DNA of 23,257 nt from Bipolaris cookei (taxonomy: Eukaryota; Ascomycota; Dothideomycetes; Pleosporales; Pleosporaceae). The translations under genes were made by a program, and so were the position numbers. Below the pieces are notes generated by a model that saw only the letters and a list, made by a program, of their open reading frames with translations, was not told the DNA's origin and did not search any database. The DNA lies in assembly GCA_002286855.1 (NCBI GenBank), contig NRSV01000159.1, positions 1-23,257 on the forward strand. The letters run 5' to 3'. Of this stretch, positions 18,108 through 23,257 are shown piece by piece (the first letter of the stretch is position 1; every line of letters begins with the position of its first letter).

Positions 18108-19781
18108 ACGATCCGAACTCACCGCCGAGATCTATTGCCACCACCAGAGTACTGGCATCAGGTGAAAAGACATGCCCAAGGCAGAGAATTCAGGCATGCC
18201 GCCGATGCTGAACTAGAATCGCTGAAATCAAAGAAAACATTCGAACTTGTAGACTTCCCAAAGGACAAGCAAATACTACCATTGAAGTGGGTGTTCACCT
18301 ACAAGTTTGACGAGGCTGGATACCTTAGCCGCCACAAAGCACGAATATGTGTGAGAGGTGATCTACAGCACAATGTCTCAGACGATATCTACGCAGCGAC
18401 TGGCGCGTACCGCAGCCTCCGAATACTCATGGCTCTCGTAGCTGCATTCGGACTCATTTGTCACCAAACAGACTTCAAGAATGTCTTCACCAATGCAGAC
18501 ATGGATGAAGAGGTCTATACTACATGTCCACCTGGTTACAACCAACTAGGCAAAGTCTGGAAGCTTCGAAAAGCACTCTACGGTCTACGCAGATCGCCAA
18601 AGCTATGGTTCAACGAACTGGCGTCGTTCCTAAAAGATCAAGGATTCGACCACTGCCCAGACGAACCATGCATTCTCACCAACAACGGAACAGGACTCAT
18701 TCTGTTCATCTACGTGGACGACATGCTGATTATTGCACAACCGGAAAGTATCCATCTAGTCAAAGAACTCAAGCTAAGGCTTAATAGCAGATACGGAATC
18801 AAAGATTTGGGAGAAGTAACTTCCTTCCTCAATATCAGCATTCTCCGCAACGCCAGAAGCAAGAAGCTCTGGATCAGCCAACATGGATACATTGAGAAGA
18901 TCTGTACCAAGTTCGGCATAGACGGACATGGGAGAGTAGCTACAACGCCTCTTCTATCTTCATACCGTCCACAGACGCATGAGGGCCAAGCCTCAATGCA
19001 GCAAGTCACAGAGATGCAAGAAAAGGTAGGATCGATACTGTACGCAGCGGTAGTATCACGGCCAGACGTTGCTTTCGCAGCCAGCCAGTTGAGTCAGTTT
19101 ACTATGAACCCTTCACCAGAGCACCTGCGCTACGCAAACCGAGTACTCTCATATCTCCATGCGACGAAGTACTATGCCATCGAGTTCTCAGGCTCAGCGC
19201 AAGACGCTGAAGTACAGACAGGCGATGAAGAAGTATGTGAGCTGTCAAGCGACGCCTCGTTTGCGGATGATCCAGAGACTCGACGCTCGACGCAAGGATA
19301 TCTCATGAAGCTGTTCAAGGGACCGATCATGTGGCAGTCGTCCAAGCAAAAGACTGTAACCACGTCAACTACTGAAGCTGAGCTTCTGTCGCTGTCACAC
19401 ACAGCAAAGGAAACGATAAGCCTATACCGACTGTTCAAACAGATACAGTTCGATCCTGAACACCAACCACGCATACTCTGTGACAACCAACAAACAACAG
19501 GTCTGATTCAGAAGGAGAGACCACAACTGTCATCAAAACTCAAGCATGTTGATATCCATAATCTGTGGCTACGGCAAACATACAGAGATGGTGTGATCCA
19601 TGTGAAATGGGTATCTACATCGGAAATGCCTGCAGATGGTTTTACGAAGCCACTCTCAGCTGAAAAGCACTCTCAGTTCGTACGCCATCTAGGCCTGGTT
19701 GATATCACATCACAGATTGATCCAGATGAAGATGAAAGCATGAGCTATGATGAAGGCCAGACCTCATCTGAAGCAGAGTGA
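18108..19781 (+). CDS. Copia reverse transcriptase-RNase H (second part, after in-frame amber)
   Basis: This is the same frame as the preceding part, directly after TAG. It has 557 residues and no ATG start of its own near the beginning. The RT region opens with LPPPEYW..., then LKWVFTYKFDEAGYLSRHKARICVRGD (shown in pieces: LKWVFTYKF, HKARICVRGD). It keeps the first catalytic Asp (about 122, QTDF) and YVDD (202-205). The usual NAFL after the first Asp reads NVFT, which may weaken function. The RNase H keeps Asp382 (SSDASFAD), Glu423 (TTEAEL) and Asp459 (CDNQQT), with HVDIHN downstream. No other stop is present. Without readthrough it would not be made as part of the polyprotein. Confidence 0.9.
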   Translation, partial: TIRTHRRDLLPPPEYWHQVKRHAQGREFRHAADAELESLKSKKTFELVDFPKDKQILPLKWVFTYKFDEAGYLSRHKARICVRGDLQHNVSDDIYAATGAYRSLRILMALVAAFGLICHQTDFKNVFTNADMDEEVYTTCPPGYNQLGKVWKLRKALYGLRRSPKLWFNELASFLKDQGFDHCPDEPCILTNNGTGLILFIYVDDMLIIAQPESIHLVKELKLRLNSRYGIKDLGEVTSFLNISILRNARSKKLWISQHGYIEKICTKFGIDGHGRVATTPLLSSYRPQTHEGQASMQQVTEMQEKVGSILYAAVVSRPDVAFAASQLSQFTMNPSPEHLRYANRVLSYLHATKYYAIEFSGSAQDAEVQTGDEEVCELSSDASFADDPETRRSTQGYLMKLFKGPIMWQSSKQKTVTTSTTEAELLSLSHTAKETISLYRLFKQIQFDPEHQPRILCDNQQTTGLIQKERPQLSSKLKHVDIHNLWLRQTYRDGVIHVKWVSTSEMPADGFTKPLSAEKHSQFVRHLGLVDITSQIDPDEDESMSYDEGQTSSEAE

Positions 19782-19793
19782 GATCTGAGGGGG
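19782..19793 (+). promoter_or_regulatory. Polypurine tract
   Basis: The purine-rich GATCTGAGGGGG lies immediately after the polyprotein stop and just before the 3' LTR, where plus-strand DNA synthesis is primed. Confidence 0.65.
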
Positions 19794-19795
19794 TG

Positions 19796-20105
19796 TGTCG
19801 CAGACTATGCAAGGATATATCGATATGAGTTACATCCGATGTTTTGCCAGGACATATCGGCATGAATTACGGCCAACACTATGCCAGGATATATCGGCAT
19901 GGGCTACAGCCGATGTATGTCGATATTCTACATGTAACAAGCCCCTGCAATGGTCGTGTACAAAAGACAGTTGTGGAGAGCACAACATCAAAGAAAAAGA
20001 AGAAGATCATACATACAAGACACACAATACACTCATCAATTCACCGCACGTACGCGTGCAACAAACAAAAACCTCCATTTTCTCACCGCACCTACGCGTG
20101 CGACA
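19796..20105 (+). repeat. 3' LTR
   Basis: It is the same length as the 5' LTR with three substitutions. It ends exactly where a minus-strand transposase fragment begins (20106). Confidence 0.95.
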
Positions 20106-20406
20106 CCCAGCTATCTGATGGCTCCCATGGCACAAGTGCCGCGATATATTTTTTGATCATAGCTCTTGGAGGTGGTAGTGTGTGGGCAGGTAGTCTCTGT
20201 ATATGCTTTACAAGGTGTTCCTCCTATGGGGGAGTGAGCAATGAATGGTTTTTGGCGGCGGCTTCACGGGACTGGCGTTGGCGGTGGTGTCGGCGCGTCA
20301 AAGTTGACACTGGAACTCCATACTTTTTTGCGACTTGGCGGTATGAAAGTTGACCTTCTGCATCTTGCAAATCGATATCTGCAATGGCTTTTGCAATAGC
20401 TGTCAT
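20106..20406 (-). pseudogene. Truncated pogo/Fot-type transposase, N-terminal part with amber
   Basis: From the ATG at 20406 the frame encodes a psq helix-turn-helix (TAIAKAIADI, YRQVAKKYGVPVSTLTRRH). It then meets TAG (20226-20224). The same frame continues with EEHLVKHIQRL and LPPPRAMIKKYIAAL and ends at SDSWV, the start of the CENP-B/Tc5-type region, where the LTR cuts in. The stop falls where this family often has glutamine, so a CAG to TAG change is likely. The catalytic domain is missing. The sequence differs clearly from the intact transposase at 2137-3822, so it is another family. Confidence 0.8.
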
Positions 20407-20507
20407 GGTTGTGGAGATATTACGCGTTGAAACTGGTGGGTTCCTGTTTTGGTGATGCAGTCGGGTGTTGCGTTCCGAGATGGTGTTGCAGCATTGACCA
20501 CCTACAC
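20106..20507 (-). mobile_element. 5' fragment of a second pogo/Fot-type transposon, cut by the Copia LTR
   Basis: Read on the minus strand, a TA at 20509-20508 is followed by GTGTAGGTGGTCAATGC, a plausible transposon end. About 100 bp later come an ATG (20406) and the start of a transposase. The fragment stops at the Copia LTR boundary. The opposite end of the element is not in this window. The exact left end is inferred from where regulator-like protein sequence stops and cannot be fixed without another copy. Confidence 0.65.
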
Positions 20508-21436
20508 TACTGCTCTCGGGACTACCGGGTCCTTGGGCGCCGTCGTTAAGGTCTTGGCCCTCGCCAACGCCCCAGACGCGCAATAGTCCACGATCCTGCT
20601 CCAACTGCATCGGGTAGGCTGACACTTCGCGGCCGTTGTCGGCCAGTCGTTTCAAGTAAGGAATGCCTTGATAGAACATGTTCATTTGCGACCATTCCTC
20701 GAGCAGCTTGTGTGCAGGGGTGGTGTGGTCTCCTTGGAGGCCCGCCTGTTCCCTGAGATCCGTCTTGGTGGCATGGCTACGATCTTTCCGAACGGTTTCA
20801 GCCGATCTTGCAGATAGCTGTGAAGGCAATACAAACTTCCCCATTGTATCGGACGAACGAGCGCTCGCATGGGCAACGGCTAGGGATTCCTCGGGTGAAG
20901 CGTGATTGGATATTGCCGGTGGCAGTCTGCTCTCCACACCCTGTCTCCACACGTTGAACTCGTTCACGAACTGTGAGAGGGTTCCTGATATTTCGTTAAC
21001 GGTCTCTTGAAGCTGTATAGTCCTTGGATCTGGCCTACGGGGCGCGTCAGTGGAAGGGAGGCCAAACTAGTAAGCAGAGGCGGACGCACTTAGGTGGCGG
21101 AGGATCTTTGTACTGGCAGTCAAAATCGTTATCTTGACAGTTTTGACACGGCCGGCGTTCGTCACACTTCTGCTTTCGCCAACGGCAGTAGATACACGCT
21201 TGGGTGGCTCGAACCTTTTTCCTTCCTATTGGCTGTGCTGCACCATAATCGTTTGTGTAGGGCGTTACTGGCGGGAGATACTGCTGGGCAGGCTGTGGCA
21301 GTTGCACGTGGTATGGCAGTAGTCCTCCGGGGTCTGAGAGAATCATTCTATGAATACTGTGACTATCCATGTTGCCATTTTGCGTATTCTCCGGATTCAT
21401 CGGCGGCGACAAAGGGTGATGACTTTCATACTCCAT
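20224..21436 (-). CDS. Zn(II)2Cys6 regulator, 3'-truncated, reading into a transposase HTH (chimera)
   Basis: Exons are 21436-21090 and 21034-20224, with a 55-bp intron (GTGCGT donor, CCGTAG acceptor). The junction restores AAG and the frame stays open for 385 residues. The ATG has a good context (GCAGCCATGG). Cys81, 84, 91, 97, 100 and 107 form the C-x2-C-x6-C-x5-C-x2-C-x6-C binuclear zinc cluster, preceded by basic GRKKVRATQA, so a nuclear DNA-binding regulator is indicated. The linker (LQETVNEISGTLSQFVNEF) is coiled-coil-like. A later block with LEQDRGLLRVWGVGEG is, from memory, shared by fungal zinc-cluster regulators. At about residue 291 the sequence enters transposon DNA. It stays in frame through 35 residues of former transposon end and then 59 residues of transposase helix-turn-helix. 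Regulators of this class are usually longer, so the original C-terminal part is lost. The locus may be a pseudogene or a new fusion. Confidence 0.7.
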
Positions 21437-22398
21437 GGCTGCTTGATGATGCAGCTAAGCGCTGCAATATCATATGCAACTTCCACGACGCCAAGAAATA
21501 AGAAACCAAGATTTTGGAGAAGGGCAAGACCCTAGGCGTGGTTGCGGCGTTCTCGTTCGTGGGATCTTAGACTGCGGACGATGAAGAGGTTGTGTCGCTT
21601 ATGCCGGCACTGAGCTAGTAGAAAACAAACGTGTCGAAGCCGAAGCAGGATTATTCCTGGAGAAGGAGGATATCCCAATGAGGGCGCCCTGCATTGATAT
21701 AAAAGGACGAAGTGCATAACAAGCAAGTATACAGCTAAGTGCTCTGCCATGTCGCACGATGGGGCATGAAGCGATGCGTCGCTTGCAACGAGATCTGTTG
21801 CAGCGAGAAATCTAAACCATGCAGGTGGCAAGCACAGCCTGTTCATGGTTAGAAACATGGCAGCACAATCTAGTACATGTACAGTCGCCTCTTGTTCGCT
21901 CTGTGGTGCCGCTTTTGTGGGGAGTTGCAACTCGCAAATGCTTGCTCGACGGCACGGACACAGATCTTTGTGGGTCTCTTCAGATGCACATCAAGTGCGA
22001 CAAGAGAGCGGAACTGTGCATGGCCACATTAGCGGCTGGGGATGCTTATTGGACTAGTCAATCCGATACTGTTGCTCTCGCATCGCTGGCCCAGAAAGAA
22101 ACGGGCAAAGACCACATCCAGCGAATGACCGCACTTCGATTTCCAGGGGCCCTGACCACCCATGGCTTGTGGTGGCTCCTCCGCTGACGAAACCCGTGCC
22201 TGTGCAAGAGTCTAGGATATGGTTGGCTCTGGTTCGCCCTTCTTTTTTGTGTTTATGACTGTCGAACGTCAACTGTGTGTATTTTTTTCTCTTCTCAATG
22301 CATACGCACAATGTTGCTGACTAGAATCATCTGAGCTATGCGCTAATTAAATTCATAGTACATCTGTTCTCATCTTCTGCATACCTTTCTCCACCAGC
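21437..22398. other. Upstream region of the zinc-cluster regulator; weak ORF
   Basis: This probably holds the leader and promoter of the minus-strand regulator. A plus-strand TATAAAAG lies at 21698-21705. An ATG frame of 122 residues runs from 21819 to 22187, without recognisable motif, signal peptide or splice partners. I would not annotate it as a gene on this evidence. A minus-strand frame at 21532-21930 is no better. Confidence 0.35.
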
Positions 22399-22511
22399 TT
22401 AGCGTTGGCGCCGCCTCAGTTGTTGGGGCCGTTCGGTAGCCGAAGAGGGCCGGATGCACGGGGTCCATGGCGCTGAAACGACCAGGTAAGGCGCCTTGTA
22501 ACTACGTAGGT

Positions 22512-22735
22512 GTCGTAAAATGGTCCGGGCGCAGCGCATCGAGCCAATCGGTTCGGGACGTCGTAAATTGGTCTGACCACGGCTTGGGTCAGCGGGCCAA
22601 TGGTACTGCGTGTCGTAAATTGGTCTGCGCGTAGCACGGCAACTCAGTGGGTGCAGAGCGTCGTAAGTTGGTCTGACCACGGCTCGGCTCAGCGCGTCCA
22701 GGGTCAATAGTACTGCGCGTCGTAAGTTGGCCTGA
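22512..22735. repeat. Dimeric minisatellite, five GTCGTAARWTGG motifs
   Basis: The motif GTCGTAAATTGGTCTG and variants begin at 22512, 22560, 22612, 22660 and 22719, with spacings of 48, 52, 48 and 59 bp. Two spacer types alternate. Type A begins GCGC(A/G)(T/-)AGC. Type B begins GACCACGGCT, contains GGTCAGCG or GCTCAGCG, and ends in TACTGCG. The higher-order unit is therefore a dimer of about 100-107 bp. A minus-strand open frame across it (22399-22707) is explained by the repeat. Confidence 0.7.
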
Positions 22736-22739
22736 GCGT

Positions 22740-23257
22740 ATATGTTGTTATTCCATTATAGTCCTGTATCAGCCGTTGGCTATGTAGGACTTTGACCATA
22801 GGCCGCTCTATCTACTTAGTTTACAATTTAGGGAGTTTTCGATGGGGGTAGTGTAGCTATTGTGCTTCGGCCTTTGTCTATTTGAGCTATTGCTAGCTTT
22901 CTAGACGCCTGGTGCTAAAGAGCAGTTTGGTAACAGGGAGAGATGTAGGGCAGCTAGGCTACCTTCCAGCGGGCTCTCTTAGGGGAAAAGAAATATCGCT
23001 AATAAAATCAAATCAAATTCTTCTTCTTTATTTTTCTTCTTTTGTTGTCGTTTCTCTTGTTTTTTCTTCTTTCTAGCCTTCCTGGCCAAGGTGCCACTTT
23101 CTTGTTCCTATTCTCGTACTAGTAATGAAAGCCAAAGTAGCTTCTATACCGCTCGTAGTATGGAGTAGAAGTGCGAGTTTGAGTATTTTCTGGTCTAGAG
23201 TCTTTTTAAGCTGGTTTCTTTCTGCGCTGTAGAAGCCGCAGTATAGAAGTAGATGCT
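22740..23257. other. Non-coding right edge
   Basis: No open frame or domain is seen. A pyrimidine-rich stretch (about 23017-23075, TTCTTCTTTATTTTTC-like) is the only compositional feature. Confidence 0.5.

Larger units (their letters stand above)
14569..20105 (+). mobile_element. Full-length Copia (Ty1/copia) LTR retrotransposon
   Basis: The element is 5537 bp and has two 310-bp LTRs, a tRNA primer site, a polypurine tract and a Copia-order polyprotein (gag, protease, integrase, RT, RNase H). The LTRs differ at three positions: 14617 A versus 19844 T, 14676 A versus 19903 G, and 14748 A versus 19975 G. That is about 99% identity, so the insertion or last gene conversion is recent. The bases next to the two LTRs (GAATG on the left, CCCAG on the right) do not match, so no target-site duplication is visible. 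The left boundary is uncertain by 2 bp, because TG precedes TGTCGC in both copies. Confidence 0.95.

Noticed and set aside
21532..21930. Minus-strand ORF of 132 codons upstream of the regulator
   Set aside because: The composition is unlike its neighbours, and there is no motif and no splice partner. It is likely leader or promoter DNA.
22399..22707. Minus-strand open frame of 102 codons
   Set aside because: It lies over the minisatellite, and its peptide repeats simply reflect the DNA repeat.
1..23257. tRNA, rRNA or CRISPR features
   Set aside because: No B-box-like GGTTCGANNCC, no rRNA core sequence and no regularly spaced identical repeats with unique spacers were found by eye.

Overview
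The window looks like nuclear DNA of a filamentous ascomycete. The genes have short introns of about 45-57 bp, with one of about 131 bp. They have GTAAGT-like donors and CTRAY-type branch sites, and starts with A at -3. The families present also fit: a SUR7/PalI-like membrane protein, a Zn(II)2Cys6 regulator, a fungal APH-type kinase, and Fot1/pogo and Copia transposons. A Dothideomycete, perhaps Pleosporales, is my best guess; that is inference and was not tested. The protein genes proposed here were assembled by eye by joining open frames across introns.

Layout. 1-801 is non-coding with a small tandem repeat. 802-1506 is a two-exon four-TM protein. 2055-3907 is a complete, apparently intact Fot1/pogo-type DNA transposon with 65-bp terminal inverted repeats. 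3908-5420 is non-coding, rich in short GC hairpins, with a diverged duplication about 300 bp apart. 5421-7863 is a five-exon gene ending in a Myb/SANT-like domain. 8812-9678 is an aminoglycoside-phosphotransferase-like kinase. It converges, with 13 bp between stop codons, on a two-exon gene of a fungal family of unknown function (9692-10299, minus). 11436-12490 is a multi-exon orphan gene preceded by 44-bp tandem repeats. 12742-14568 holds only weak ORFs and a promoter-like stretch.

14569-20105 is a full-length Copia retrotransposon with 310-bp LTRs that differ at 3 positions. It has an anticodon-arm (half-tRNA initiator Met) primer site directly after the 5' LTR. Gag-protease-integrase and RT-RNase H lie in one frame separated by a single amber codon. 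No target-site duplication is visible. Its right edge cuts off a second, different pogo-type transposase (minus strand) whose missing part is not on the left side.

That transposase fragment sits inside the 3' part of a Zn(II)2Cys6 regulator gene (20224-21436, minus). The regulator reads in frame through the transposon end into the transposase helix-turn-helix. It could encode a 385-residue chimera with two DNA-binding domains. This nested, chimeric locus is the most interesting part of the window. Beyond it are regulator upstream DNA, a dimeric minisatellite (22512-22735) and featureless sequence to the end.
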